Of a stretch of DNA of 53,873 nucleotides, positions 8,081-16,838 are shown piece by piece. The DNA comes from Flavobacteriia bacterium (GTDB lineage: Bacteria; Bacteroidota; Bacteroidia; Flavobacteriales_D; Crocinitomicaceae). A program made the position numbers and the translations under genes. The notes under the pieces were generated by a model. It made no database searches. It worked only from the letters and a program-made list of their open reading frames with translations, and was not told the origin of the DNA. The DNA lies in the NCBI GenBank assembly GCA_947464135.1, contig CANHVK010000008.1, forward strand, positions 1-53,873, written 5' to 3'. The number at the start of each line of letters is the position of its first letter. The stretch's first letter is position 1.

Positions 8081-9390
8081 AAAAAATTGCGGTTATTGGA
8101 ACAGGTTATGTTGGATTAGTGACAGGAACATGTTTTGCTGAAACAGGTAATCAAGTTATATGTGTTGATATAAATGAGGCAAAAGTCAATAAAATGCGAT
8201 ATGGTATTATTCCAATTTATGAACCCCATTTGGATGTGTTATTTGAAAGAAATATCAAAGCAGGAAGGTTAACTTTTACTACAAATATTGAACAAGGGGT
8301 GAAAGATGCGGAAATTATTTTTCTTGCATTACCCACACCTCCTGGTGAAGATGGATCTGCTGATTTATCTTATATTCTTGGTGTTGCGAATCATTTAGGT
8401 AAAATTATAACAGATTATAAGGTTATTGTAGATAAGAGTACTGTTCCGGTTGGAACAGCAGAAAAAGTAACTAATGCAATCAAGGCAAATTCAAAAACTG
8501 ATTTTGATGTTGTATCAAATCCTGAGTTTTTAAGAGAAGGTTTTGCAGTTGATGACTTTATGAAACCAGACAGAGTTGTTATAGGGACATCTTCTGATAG
8601 AGCTAAAAAAGTAATGGAACAATTATATAAACCATTTGTAAGACAAGGGAATCCTATTATTTTTATGGATGAAAAATCTGCAGAATTAACCAAGTATGCA
8701 GCTAATTCATTTTTAGCTACTAAAATTACCTTTATGAATGAGATTGCTAATTTTTGTGAATTAGTAGGGGCAGATGTTGATAAAGTTAGAATTGGAGTTG
8801 GATCTGACGATAGAATTGGTAAAAGATTTCTTTTTCCCGGTATTGGTTATGGAGGATCTTGTTTCCCAAAGGACGTTCAAGCATTAGTAAAGTCAGGCAA
8901 TGAAAATAATTTTTCTTTTCAGATTTTAGATGCAGTAATGAAAGTGAATGAGGAACAAAAAACAGTTCTTATTCCTAAAATTAAAAATTATTTTAGAAGA
9001 GATTTAAAATCTAAAAAAATCGCAATATGGGGATTGGCATTTAAGCCAGATACGGATGATATCAGAGAAGCTCCTGCCTTATACATTATAAAAGCACTTT
9101 TAGAGTTAGGAGCTGAGATTACCGCTTATGACCCTGAAGCTATAGAAAATGTAAAAGAAATTCTAGGTGATACAATTTCCTATTCAAATGACGAGTATAA
9201 TGCTTTAGAAAATGCAGATGCATTGGTGATTTGTACTGAATGGGGTATTTTTAGAAATCCGGATTTCGATAAAATTACATCATTAATGAAAGATCGGGTG
9301 ATTTTTGATGGACGAAATTTATTTGATTTAAATGAAATGAATGAACGAGGATTTTATTACTCTTCAATAGGTAGATCAACAATTTCATAA
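8077..9390 (+). CDS. ugd: UDP-glucose 6-dehydrogenase
   Basis: Ugd oxidises UDP-glucose twice with NAD to give UDP-glucuronic acid. The 437 residues have the expected three parts: the NAD-binding Rossmann fold starting IAVIGTGYVGLVTGTCFAE, the central helix with KYAANSFLATKITFMNE, and the C-terminal UDP-binding domain (IWGLAFKPDTDDIREAPA). The catalytic cysteine is C262 in GIGYGGSCFPKD, and the TVPVGTAE motif is present. The start overlaps the aminotransferase stop by four bases. Its product is the substrate of the UDP-xylose synthase encoded three bases downstream, so the two form a UDP-Glc to UDP-GlcA to UDP-Xyl module. It is clearly distinct from the second dehydrogenase at 11976, which has TviB/WbpA features. 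Confidence 0.96.
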   Translation: MKKIAVIGTGYVGLVTGTCFAETGNQVICVDINEAKVNKMRYGIIPIYEPHLDVLFERNIKAGRLTFTTNIEQGVKDAEIIFLALPTPPGEDGSADLSYILGVANHLGKIITDYKVIVDKSTVPVGTAEKVTNAIKANSKTDFDVVSNPEFLREGFAVDDFMKPDRVVIGTSSDRAKKVMEQLYKPFVRQGNPIIFMDEKSAELTKYAANSFLATKITFMNEIANFCELVGADVDKVRIGVGSDDRIGKRFLFPGIGYGGSCFPKDVQALVKSGNENNFSFQILDAVMKVNEEQKTVLIPKIKNYFRRDLKSKKIAIWGLAFKPDTDDIREAPALYIIKALLELGAEITAYDPEAIENVKEILGDTISYSNDEYNALENADALVICTEWGIFRNPDFDKITSLMKDRVIFDGRNLFDLNEMNERGFYYSSIGRSTIS

Positions 9391-9393
9391 TTT

Positions 9394-10389
9394 ATGCAAA
9401 ATACAAAAAGAATTTTAATTACAGGTGCAGCAGGTTTTTTGGGTTCCCATCTTTGTGATCGTTTTGTCAAAGAAGGGTATCACGTTATTGCAATGGATAA
9501 CCTTATAACCGGTAGATTAAAAAATATTGAACATTTATTTCATTTAGAAAATTTTGAGTTCTATAACCATGACGTTTCAAAATTTATACATGTTCCAGGA
9601 AAACTAGACTATATATTACATTTTGCATCACCTGCAAGTCCGATTGATTATTTAAAAATTCCAATTCAAACATTAAAAGTTGGTTCATTAGGAATTCATA
9701 ATTGCTTAGGTTTGGCAAGAGTTAAAAATGCTAGGGTTTTGATTGCTTCAACTTCTGAGATATATGGTGATCCATTAGTTCATCCCCAAACAGAAGACTA
9801 TTGGGGGAACGTAAATCCAGTTGGTCCAAGAGGAGTCTATGATGAAGCTAAAAGATTTCAAGAAGCTATCACAATGGCATATCATACCTATCATGGTGTA
9901 GAAACAAGAATCGTTAGAATTTTTAATACATATGGACCTAGAATGCGATTGAACGATGGAAGAGTTCTACCTGCTTTCATAGGCCAGGCTTTAAGAGGAG
10001 AAGATCTTACCATTTTTGGTGATGGTTCGCAAACGAGATCATTCTGTTATGTAGATGATTTAGTTGAAGGGATCTATCGTCTTTTATTATCTGATTATGC
10101 TCAACCAGTAAACATTGGAAATCCTGACGAAATTACAATTAAACAATTTGCTGATGAAATAATAAAACTTACAAATACAACTCAAAAAGTTGTTTACCAT
10201 GATTTACCTGTAAATGATCCCAAGCAAAGGCAACCTGATATTACAAAAGCAAAAGAAATACTAAAGTGGGAGCCTAAAGTTAATCGAGCAGAAGGGTTGA
10301 AAATAACTTATGAATATTTTAAAGGTTTATCAAGTGAAGAATTACATCACAAGGAACATAATAATTTCGAAAAGTATATCATAAAATAA
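9394..10389 (+). CDS. uxs: UDP-glucuronate decarboxylase (UDP-xylose synthase)
   Basis: This short-chain dehydrogenase/reductase of 331 residues decarboxylates UDP-glucuronate to UDP-xylose with a tightly bound NAD. The Rossmann motif is GAAGFLG (residues 11-17), the catalytic pair is Y149 and K153 in [11 protein letters not shown], and the substrate-binding landmark [11 protein letters not shown] is typical of UXS rather than of epimerases. [13 protein letters not shown] and [17 protein letters not shown] are also family-typical. It follows ugd by three bases and overlaps the acetyltransferase by one base (TAATG). Xylose in the envelope glycan or in an exopolysaccharide is the inferred use. 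ArnA-type C4 chemistry is less likely because no formyltransferase domain is present. Confidence 0.93.
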   Translation: MQNTKRILITGAAGFLGSHLCDRFVKEGYHVIAMDNLITGRLKNIEHLFHLENFEFYNHDVSKFIHVPGKLDYILHFASPASPIDYLKIPIQTLKVGSLGIHNCLGLARVKNARVLIASTSEIYGDPLVHPQTEDYWGNVNPVGPRGVYDEAKRFQEAITMAYHTYHGVETRIVRIFNTYGPRMRLNDGRVLPAFIGQALRGEDLTIFGDGSQTRSFCYVDDLVEGIYRLLLSDYAQPVNIGNPDEITIKQFADEIIKLTNTTQKVVYHDLPVNDPKQRQPDITKAKEILKWEPKVNRAEGLKITYEYFKGLSSEELHHKEHNNFEKYIIK

Positions 10390-10964
10390 TGGATTATTTT
10401 GCTCACGAAACAGCTGTTGTTGATTCAGGTTGTAAAATCGGAAAAGGAACTAAAATTTGGCATTTTTCACACTTAATGCCGAATTGTGTTTTAGGTTTGA
10501 ATTGTAATATTGGTCAGAATGTTGTTATTTCTCCTGAAGTTGTTTTAGGTAACAATGTTAAAGTTCAAAATAATGTTTCAATTTATACTGGAGTTATTTG
10601 TGAGGATGATGTTTTTTTAGGCCCTTCAATGGTTTTTACGAATGTTTTAAATCCGAGAAGCGCGATTAACAGAAGAGGTGAATATCTAAAAACAATAGTA
10701 AAAAAAGGAGCATCTATTGGAGCGAATGCTACCATAGTTTGTGGGCATGATATTGGAGAATTTGCATTTATTGGTGCCGGAGCAGTTGTAACGAAAACAG
10801 TATTACCTTATGCTTTAATGGTTGGGAATCCGGCAAGACAATTAGGATGGATGAGCGAATATGGCCATCGATTAGTTTTTGATAATGATGGGGTTGCAAT
10901 ATGTCCTGAAAGTGATGAAAAATACGAATTGAAGAATAATCAAGTTCAAAAAATAAGTAAATGA
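10389..10964 (+). CDS. left-handed beta-helix N-acetyltransferase, WbpD/WlbB-like
   Basis: This 191-residue acyltransferase consists of hexapeptide repeats forming a left-handed beta-helix (from GCKIGKGTKIWHFSHL through IGQNVVISPEVVLGNNVKVQ to GASIGANATIVCG). Family members use acetyl-CoA to N-acetylate the C3 amine of UDP-2-acetamido-3-amino-glucuronate, completing UDP-2,3-diacetamido-2,3-dideoxy-glucuronic acid. The catalytic region N-x-x-x-PRSAINRRGE is recognisable from WbpD/WlbB. It is translationally coupled on both sides (one-base overlap with uxs, ATGA overlap with the oxidoreductase). It acts in the cytosol. Related serine or sugar acetyltransferases share the fold, so the exact substrate rests on the neighbours. 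Confidence 0.88.
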   Translation: MDYFAHETAVVDSGCKIGKGTKIWHFSHLMPNCVLGLNCNIGQNVVISPEVVLGNNVKVQNNVSIYTGVICEDDVFLGPSMVFTNVLNPRSAINRRGEYLKTIVKKGASIGANATIVCGHDIGEFAFIGAGAVVTKTVLPYALMVGNPARQLGWMSEYGHRLVFDNDGVAICPESDEKYELKNNQVQKISK

Positions 10965-12007
10965 TTGTAACGAATGATAAAGTTAAATTTGCAGTTGTTG
11001 GCGCTGGCCATATAGGTAAAAGGCATGCTGAAATGATTGATAGAGATCCTGAAGGCGAACTTGTAGCAATGGTTGATGTGCGTGGTAAGGAAGATTGTGG
11101 ATTTGAAAAAGAAGTACCTTTTTTTAATACAATAGATGATCTCCTAAATTCAAATTCAGAGTTTGATGTTGTAAATATTTGTACACCGAATGGATTACAT
11201 GCCGAACAATCGATAAAAGCATTAGAAGCAAGAAAACATGTGGTTTGTGAGAAACCTATGGGTTTATCTAAAGATGAGTGTGAAAAAGTGATTTTTAAAT
11301 CTCTTCAGATGTCCAAAAATGTATTTTGTGTAATGCAAAATAGATATTCTCCCCCTTCTGAATGGATTAAAAAAATAATTAGTGAAAAAGTATTAGGTGA
11401 TATCTATATGGTTCAATTGAATTGTTACTGGAATCGCGATGCAAGATATTATAAAAAAGGAGGTTGGAAAGGAACAAATGATCTTGATGGTGGAACATTA
11501 TTTACTCAATTTTCCCATTTTATTGATATAATGTACTGGTTATTTGGAGATATTGACAATATTCAAGGTAGTTTTGCAGATTTTGCGCATCAGGATACTA
11601 CTGAATTTGAAGATTCTGGTTTTGTCATTTTTGATTTTTTAAATGGAGGGAAAGGGTGTATCAATTATTCAACTGCAGTAGTAGATAAAAATTTAGAAAG
11701 CTCTATGACTATCATTGGAAGCAAGGGAAGTGTTAAGATTGGTGGTCAATATATGAATGAAGTTGAAGTATGTAATATTCCTGGATATGAAATGCCTGTT
11801 TTGGCTGAATCTAGTCCTGCAAATGATTATGGACCATATAAAGGTTCAGCTGCAAATCACCATTTTTTAATTGCAAATGTAATTGATACTTTAAAAGGTA
11901 GAACATCAATGACAACAAATGCATTAGAAGGTTTAAAAGTAGTAGAAATTATAGAACGTATATACAAAGTAAGAAATGAACAACTCAATTTACCAAAGTT
12001 TAATTAA
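10961..12007 (+). CDS. Gfo/Idh/MocA-family oxidoreductase, WbpB/WlbA-like
   Basis: This 348-residue NAD-dependent dehydrogenase has the nucleotide-binding motif VVGAGHIGKRH (residues 12-22) and the family lysine motif E97-K98-P99. The GGWKGTNDLDGGTLFTQFSH stretch and the following DIMYWLFGD are typical of the WlbA/WbpB group, which oxidises C3 of UDP-N-acetylglucosaminuronic acid and regenerates NAD with 2-oxoglutarate. It therefore fits between the dehydrogenase encoded at 11976 and the aminotransferase encoded at 6944. Its 5' end overlaps the acetyltransferase by ATGA and its 3' end overlaps the next gene by 32 bases. The family call is strong; the pathway step is inferred from the complete neighbouring set. 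Confidence 0.9.
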   Translation: MIVTNDKVKFAVVGAGHIGKRHAEMIDRDPEGELVAMVDVRGKEDCGFEKEVPFFNTIDDLLNSNSEFDVVNICTPNGLHAEQSIKALEARKHVVCEKPMGLSKDECEKVIFKSLQMSKNVFCVMQNRYSPPSEWIKKIISEKVLGDIYMVQLNCYWNRDARYYKKGGWKGTNDLDGGTLFTQFSHFIDIMYWLFGDIDNIQGSFADFAHQDTTEFEDSGFVIFDFLNGGKGCINYSTAVVDKNLESSMTIIGSKGSVKIGGQYMNEVEVCNIPGYEMPVLAESSPANDYGPYKGSAANHHFLIANVIDTLKGRTSMTTNALEGLKVVEIIERIYKVRNEQLNLPKFN

Positions 12008-13280
12008 GAAAAATACCAAATTAGCGGTCATTGGTTTAGGTTATGTTGGATTACCCATTGCACTTGAATTTGCTAAAAAAATAAAGGTAGTAGGGTTTGA
12101 TATAAATCTACAACGTGTTGATCTAATGAGAAATAAAGTCGACCCAAGTAAAGAATTAACTAGTGAAGATTTTGACGGGTGTGATATCCATTTCACTGCT
12201 GATTTAAAAGATTTAAAAGATGTAACTTTCTTTATTGTAGCTGTTCCAACACCAATTGATTCGGCAAATGTACCAGATTTAAAACCACTTATTGCTGCAT
12301 CAAAGACTGTTGGGAAAGTTCTTAAAAAAGGAGATTATGTAGTTTTTGAATCTACGGTATATCCTGGATGTACAGAAGAAGATTGTGTTCCTGTTCTAGA
12401 AAAAGAATCTGGCTTAAAATTTCAAAAAGATTTCTTTTTAGGTTATTCTCCTGAGAGGATTAATCCAGGGGATAAAAATCACACTTTAAGGAATATTGTG
12501 AAGGTGGTTTCTGGTTGTTGTGAAGAATCGTTAGATAATATCGCTAAAACATATGAATTAGTTGTAGATGCAGGAGTACATAGAGCTTCTTCAATTAAGG
12601 TTGCTGAGGCAGCCAAAATTATTGAAAATACTCAAAGGGACGTTAACATAGCATTGATTAATGAGCTTTCTATAATTTTTAATAAATTAGGAATAAATAC
12701 TTTTGATGTATTAGAAGCTGCTGGAACTAAATGGAATTTTTTAAAATTTCAACCTGGATTAGTTGGTGGTCATTGTATTGGTGTTGACCCATATTATCTT
12801 ACGCACAAAGCTGCTCAAGCTGGTTATAACGCAAAGGTAATTACTAGTGGTAGATTTGTAAATGATTCAATGGGTGGGTATGTTGCTAAGCAAATAGTCA
12901 AAAAAATGTTAGCTCAAGGTAAACATCTCCAAGATACAAGAGTTTTAGTAATGGGCGCAACTTTCAAAGAAGATGTCTCAGATATTAGAAATACCAAAGT
13001 AATTGATGTTGTAAAAGAACTACAATCATATCAAGTTATCGTTGATGTGGTTGACCCGCATGCTTCTTCCGATGAGATGATTCATGAGTATGGTATTGGA
13101 TTAAATTCTAACCCTTCGGGTAAATATGATAGTATAATTGTTGCTGTAAACCATAAAGAATATAGTGAATTACCGGAATCATATTTTAAGAATTTATTAG
13201 TGAACGAAAAAGGAGTTTTTGTAGATATTAAAGGTATTTATAGAAACAAGATAAACGAATTGGAATATTGGAGTTTGTAA
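11976..13280 (+). CDS. UDP-N-acetylhexosamine 6-dehydrogenase, WbpA/TviB-type
   Basis: This 434-residue nucleotide-sugar dehydrogenase has the Rossmann motif VIGLGYVGLPIALEF, VAVPTPID, the ESTVYPGCTEE loop and the catalytic C267 in GLVGGHCIGVDPYYL. These match the TviB/WbpA/WbpO branch that oxidises UDP-GlcNAc or UDP-GalNAc to the uronic acid, rather than Ugd. In this operon UDP-GlcNAc is the likeliest substrate because the WbpB, WbpE and WbpD steps are all next to it. The start at 11976 overlaps the oxidoreductase gene by 32 bases; it is the only start that leaves the usual short leader before the Rossmann fold. Twenty bases separate it from rmlB. A UDP-GalNAc substrate remains possible. Confidence 0.9.
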   Translation: MNNSIYQSLIKKNTKLAVIGLGYVGLPIALEFAKKIKVVGFDINLQRVDLMRNKVDPSKELTSEDFDGCDIHFTADLKDLKDVTFFIVAVPTPIDSANVPDLKPLIAASKTVGKVLKKGDYVVFESTVYPGCTEEDCVPVLEKESGLKFQKDFFLGYSPERINPGDKNHTLRNIVKVVSGCCEESLDNIAKTYELVVDAGVHRASSIKVAEAAKIIENTQRDVNIALINELSIIFNKLGINTFDVLEAAGTKWNFLKFQPGLVGGHCIGVDPYYLTHKAAQAGYNAKVITSGRFVNDSMGGYVAKQIVKKMLAQGKHLQDTRVLVMGATFKEDVSDIRNTKVIDVVKELQSYQVIVDVVDPHASSDEMIHEYGIGLNSNPSGKYDSIIVAVNHKEYSELPESYFKNLLVNEKGVFVDIKGIYRNKINELEYWSL

Positions 13281-13300
13281 ATTAACATAAAATTAAAAGT

Positions 13301-14347
13301 ATGAATATACTAGTCACTGGTGGTGCAGGTTTTATAGGGGCACACGTTGTAAGATTACTTGTAAATAAATACCCTGAGCATACTATAGTCAATTTTGATA
13401 AGTTAACTTATGCTGGAAATTTATCTAATCTTAAAGATATCGATCATAAGTCAAATTACAAATTTGTTAAAGGTGATATTTGTTCTTCTTTTGACATAGA
13501 AGAAGTGTTCAAAAACTTCAAAATTACAGACGTAATTCATTTAGCAGCTGAATCCCATGTGGATAGATCGATAGAAGGTCCTATGGAGTTTGCAATGACA
13601 AATGTAATAGGTACTTTAAATCTATTAAATATAGCTAAAAAACATTGGGATTTAAATGAAAAACATACGTTCCATCATGTTTCTACTGATGAGGTATATG
13701 GATCTCTTGGAGAAGAAGGTTTGTTTATGGAGACTACACCTTATGATCCAAGAAGCCCATATTCAGCATCCAAAGCATCATCCGATCATTTTGTTAGCGC
13801 TTTTTTTCATACTTACAATTTCCCTGTAAAAATGTCAAACTGCTCTAATAATTATGGAAGTCATCATTTTCCTGAAAAATTAATTCCATTAATGATTCAA
13901 AATATTATAAATATGAAGCCTTTACCAGTTTATGGGAAGGGTGAAAATATTAGAGATTGGTTGTGGGTCGAAGATCATGCTCGAGCAATTGAAACAATTT
14001 TTTTTAATGGTACATATGGAGAGTCATATAATGTTGGAGGATTAAATGAATGGAAGAATATAGATTTAATTCACTTTTTGTGTGATTTAATGGATAAAAA
14101 ACTAAATAGAGCTTTAGGTACTTCTGCTAGTTTAATAACTTATGTTAAAGATCGTTCAGGACATGATATGCGTTATGCTATAGACGCTACTAAATTAGAA
14201 AAGGAATTAGGATGGAAACCATCAATTACATTTGAGAAAGGTCTTGAAAACACCGTTGATTGGTATCTAAGTAATATGGATTGGGTGAAAGAAGTGACAA
14301 GTGGAGATTATCAAAAATACTATGAATCAATGTATTCTAATAGATAA
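13301..14347 (+). CDS. rmlB: dTDP-glucose 4,6-dehydratase
   Basis: This extended SDR enzyme of 348 residues converts dTDP-glucose to dTDP-4-keto-6-deoxyglucose, the branch point for rhamnose, fucosamine and other deoxysugars. It carries TGGAGFIG (residues 6-13), the LAAESHVDRSIEGP motif, the active-site T129-D130-E131 in VSTDEVYG, Y154 and K158 in SPYSASKAS, and NNYGSHHFPEKLIPL. RmlA, RmlC and RmlD are not in the window, so the downstream deoxysugar is unknown. The gene follows the UDP-HexNAc dehydrogenase by 20 bases and overlaps the phosphatase gene by one base (TAATG), so it belongs to the same operon. Confidence 0.95.
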   Translation: MNILVTGGAGFIGAHVVRLLVNKYPEHTIVNFDKLTYAGNLSNLKDIDHKSNYKFVKGDICSSFDIEEVFKNFKITDVIHLAAESHVDRSIEGPMEFAMTNVIGTLNLLNIAKKHWDLNEKHTFHHVSTDEVYGSLGEEGLFMETTPYDPRSPYSASKASSDHFVSAFFHTYNFPVKMSNCSNNYGSHHFPEKLIPLMIQNIINMKPLPVYGKGENIRDWLWVEDHARAIETIFFNGTYGESYNVGGLNEWKNIDLIHFLCDLMDKKLNRALGTSASLITYVKDRSGHDMRYAIDATKLEKELGWKPSITFEKGLENTVDWYLSNMDWVKEVTSGDYQKYYESMYSNR

Positions 14348-15105
14348 TGGGTGTTTTTTCATTTTTTAAAAATAAAAATAAACAAGAGGTGATTTTACCT
14401 CCTTTTGATTTTGGATATATTGAAGTAGATATGCATAATCATCTTTTGCCAAGTATAGATGATGGAGCTCCTACTATGGAGCATACAATTGGTATGTTAT
14501 TAAAATTTCAAGAATTAGGGTACAAAAAGCTTGTTTTTACTCCACATGTGATGCAAGATTGTTATCCGAATACACCTGAAATAATTTTAGAAAAATTAAA
14601 TGAAGTAAAAACGGAGATTCAGAAACTTGGAATTAAACTTGAAGTAAAAGCTTCGGCTGAATACAATATTGAAGATGTTTTGATGGATAAAATCAAAGAA
14701 AAAAAAATTATACCCCTACCAGGTAATTATCTATTGTTTGAATATTCTTTTTTTTCAAAACCTCAGCAAACAGAAAATTTTATATTTGAAATGATTGTTC
14801 ATGGGTTTAAACCTATTATTGCTCATTTTGAACGATATCCATATTATTTTAACAATGAACAAATAATTAAAAAATATAAAGATAAAGGGGTTTTTATTCA
14901 AATAAATTTACTATCAATTATTGGACATTATGGACCTGAAGTACAAAAACAAGTACATTGGATGATTGATAATGGATGGGTAGATTTTGTAGCTACAGAT
15001 TGTCATAGGATAGATCATCTAGAAATTTTACAAAAGATGTCATCTCATCCTTATTTACATAAATTGAAAGATTTAGATTTATTGAATCAAACTTTTTGGG
15101 AATAA
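14347..15105 (+). CDS. CpsB/YwqE-type PHP-domain tyrosine-protein phosphatase
   Basis: This 252-residue PHP-fold metal-dependent phosphatase shows the metal-binding motifs DMHNHLLPSIDDG (about residues 28-40), FTPHVMQD, AEYNIED and ATDCHR near the C-terminus. Members of this family dephosphorylate the tyrosine-rich tail of the BY-kinase/Wzc-type co-polymerase that controls capsule or exopolysaccharide chain length. No such kinase, Wza or Wzy is in the window, so its partner must be encoded elsewhere. It is the last gene of the nucleotide-sugar operon, overlapping rmlB by one base and followed at once by a strong terminator. Its presence suggests that the operon serves a Wzx/Wzy-type polysaccharide rather than only LPS core. 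Confidence 0.88.
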   Translation: MGVFSFFKNKNKQEVILPPFDFGYIEVDMHNHLLPSIDDGAPTMEHTIGMLLKFQELGYKKLVFTPHVMQDCYPNTPEIILEKLNEVKTEIQKLGIKLEVKASAEYNIEDVLMDKIKEKKIIPLPGNYLLFEYSFFSKPQQTENFIFEMIVHGFKPIIAHFERYPYYFNNEQIIKKYKDKGVFIQINLLSIIGHYGPEVQKQVHWMIDNGWVDFVATDCHRIDHLEILQKMSSHPYLHKLKDLDLLNQTFWE

Positions 15106-15107
15106 AA

Positions 15108-15127
15108 AAAGCCTCTTCCGAGGCTTT
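15108..15127. terminator. bidirectional intrinsic terminator between the sugar operon and glyS
   Basis: A perfect hairpin AAAGCCTC-TTCC-GAGGCTTT is flanked by an A-run upstream and a T-run downstream, so it can terminate both the plus-strand sugar operon and the minus-strand glyS transcript. The two genes converge on it. Confidence 0.9.
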
Positions 15128-15134
15128 AATTTTT

Positions 15135-16673
15135 TTATTTCTTAAGTAAATATTTCATATTAACTTTTTTATCAATATAAAACTGAAGTTCATCAATTGA
15201 AATTCTTATTTGTTCCATTGAATCTCTGTCTCTCAAAGTAACAGAATTGTTTTCTAAAGTTTCGTGGTCAACTGTAATGCAAAAAGGGGTTCCAATTGCA
15301 TCTTGTCGTCTATATCTTTTTCCAATTGAATCTTTTTCATCGTATTGACATTGGAAGTCAAATTTTAAATTATTGATTATTTCTTTTGCTTTTTCAGGTA
15401 AATCATCTTTTTTAGTAAGCGGCAATACAGCTACTTTGTAAGGTGCTAAAGCATAAGGAAGTGATAGTATTACCCTTTCTGATCCATCATTTAATGTTTC
15501 GTTTTTAAGGGAATTGCTTAAAACTGCTAGAAACATTCTATCTAAACCAACAGAAGTTTCTACTACATAGGGTACATAACTTTCATTCAATTCTGGATCA
15601 AAATATTGCATTTTTTTACCGGAATGATTTTCATGTTGTTTTAAATCAAAATCAGTTCTAGAATGTATTCCTTCTAATTCTTTAAATCCCATCGGAAAAT
15701 CAAATTCAATGTCGCAAGCTGCATTAGCATAGTGAGCAAGTTTAATATGGTCATGTAATCTGTAAGCATTGTCTCCTAATCCAAGAGCTTTATGCCATTT
15801 AACACGGGTTTCTTTCCAGTATTCATACCATTTCATTTCTTCTCCAGGTCGAACAAAGAATTGCATTTCCATTTGTTCAAATTCTCGCATACGGAAGATA
15901 AATTGTCTTGCAACAATTTCATTTCTAAATGCTTTACCAATTTGGGCAATTCCGAAAGGAATTTTCATTCTTCCTGACTTTTGAACATTTAAGAAATTAA
16001 CAAAAATTCCTTGTGCTGTTTCTGGTCTTAGGTATATAGTAGAAGCATCACCAGCAACCGATCCTAATTCTGTAGAGAACATTAAGTTAAATTGGCGAAC
16101 TTCAGTCCAGTTTTTTGAACCACTGATAGGGCAAACTATTTCTAAATCGATTATTAGTTGTCTAACTCCTTCCAAATCATTATTCTCAAGAGTAATTCGC
16201 ATCTTTTCTTCTATTTCAGAAATTTTTTGCGAGTTTCTCAAAACATTAGGATTTGTAGCTAAAAATTGAGTTTCATCAAATGAATCGCCAAATTTTTTAG
16301 AAGCCTTTTCGACTTCTTTATTAATCTTTTGTCTGATTTTTTCAATGTGTTCTTCTATTAAAACATCAGCACGATATCTTTTCTTTGAATCTTTGTTATC
16401 AATCAAAGGGTCATTAAAAGCATCAACATGACCTGAAGCTTTCCAAGTCGAAGGGTGCATAAAAATAGCAGCGTCAATGCCAACAATATTTTCATGCATT
16501 TGTGTCATTGATTTCCACCAATATGTTTTTAGATTATTTTTTAATTCAGACCCTAACTGACCATAATCGTATGTAGCAGCTAAACCATCATATATTTCTG
16601 ATGATGGAAATACAAAGCCATACTCTTTTGCGTGGGAAATAACTTCCTTTAATTTGTCTTCTTTTTGTTCCAT
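15135..16673 (-). CDS. glyS: glycyl-tRNA synthetase, single-chain dimeric type
   Basis: This class II aminoacyl-tRNA synthetase of 512 residues charges tRNA-Gly. It is the single-polypeptide alpha2 type (as in eukaryotes, Firmicutes and Bacteroidota), not the separate GlyQ/GlyS type. Motif 2 is in GKAFRNEIVARQFIFRMREF, the glycine-pocket EFEQMEMQFF follows, motif 3 is in ETSVGLDRMFLAVL, and a C-terminal anticodon-binding domain starts near LPYALAPYKVAVLPL. The N-terminal YGFVFPSSEIYDGLAATYDYG is diagnostic. A TAAATTTG box ends only five bases before the ATG, so the mRNA may be leaderless. It converges on the shared terminator with the sugar operon. Confidence 0.97.
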   Translation of the reverse strand: MEQKEDKLKEVISHAKEYGFVFPSSEIYDGLAATYDYGQLGSELKNNLKTYWWKSMTQMHENIVGIDAAIFMHPSTWKASGHVDAFNDPLIDNKDSKKRYRADVLIEEHIEKIRQKINKEVEKASKKFGDSFDETQFLATNPNVLRNSQKISEIEEKMRITLENNDLEGVRQLIIDLEIVCPISGSKNWTEVRQFNLMFSTELGSVAGDASTIYLRPETAQGIFVNFLNVQKSGRMKIPFGIAQIGKAFRNEIVARQFIFRMREFEQMEMQFFVRPGEEMKWYEYWKETRVKWHKALGLGDNAYRLHDHIKLAHYANAACDIEFDFPMGFKELEGIHSRTDFDLKQHENHSGKKMQYFDPELNESYVPYVVETSVGLDRMFLAVLSNSLKNETLNDGSERVILSLPYALAPYKVAVLPLTKKDDLPEKAKEIINNLKFDFQCQYDEKDSIGKRYRRQDAIGTPFCITVDHETLENNSVTLRDRDSMEQIRISIDELQFYIDKKVNMKYLLKK

Positions 16674-16677
16674 AGTA

Positions 16678-16685
16678 CAAATTTA
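16678..16685 (-). promoter_or_regulatory. candidate glyS -7 element next to the start codon
   Basis: The minus strand reads TAAATTTG, ending five bases before the ATG. If used with normal spacing, transcription would begin at or within a base or two of the ATG, giving a leaderless message. Confidence 0.4.
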
Positions 16686-16777
16686 ATCAAGTGTTTTTTA
16701 AATATACTTTAGTTACAAATTTTTCATAAAAAAATCATACGATTTAAGAATATTCTGTGTTTTTCAGATTCTTTATT

Positions 16778-16785
16778 TACTTTTG
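16778..16785 (+). promoter_or_regulatory. candidate -7 element for the FKBP/cyclophilin/GT operon
   Basis: TACTTTTG fits TAnnTTTG. The predicted leader is about 48 bases to the ATG at 16839. A -33 box is not clear. Confidence 0.45.
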
Positions 16786-16838
16786 ATGTGAAATTTAATT
16801 CAATTTATATTAATTAACTAAAAAACATAAGTTTATAA

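Noticed and set aside
6944-15105. Sugar operon considered as a horizontally acquired genomic island
   Set aside because: Base composition and codon use match the neighbours, and there are no flanking tRNA, repeats or integrase genes.
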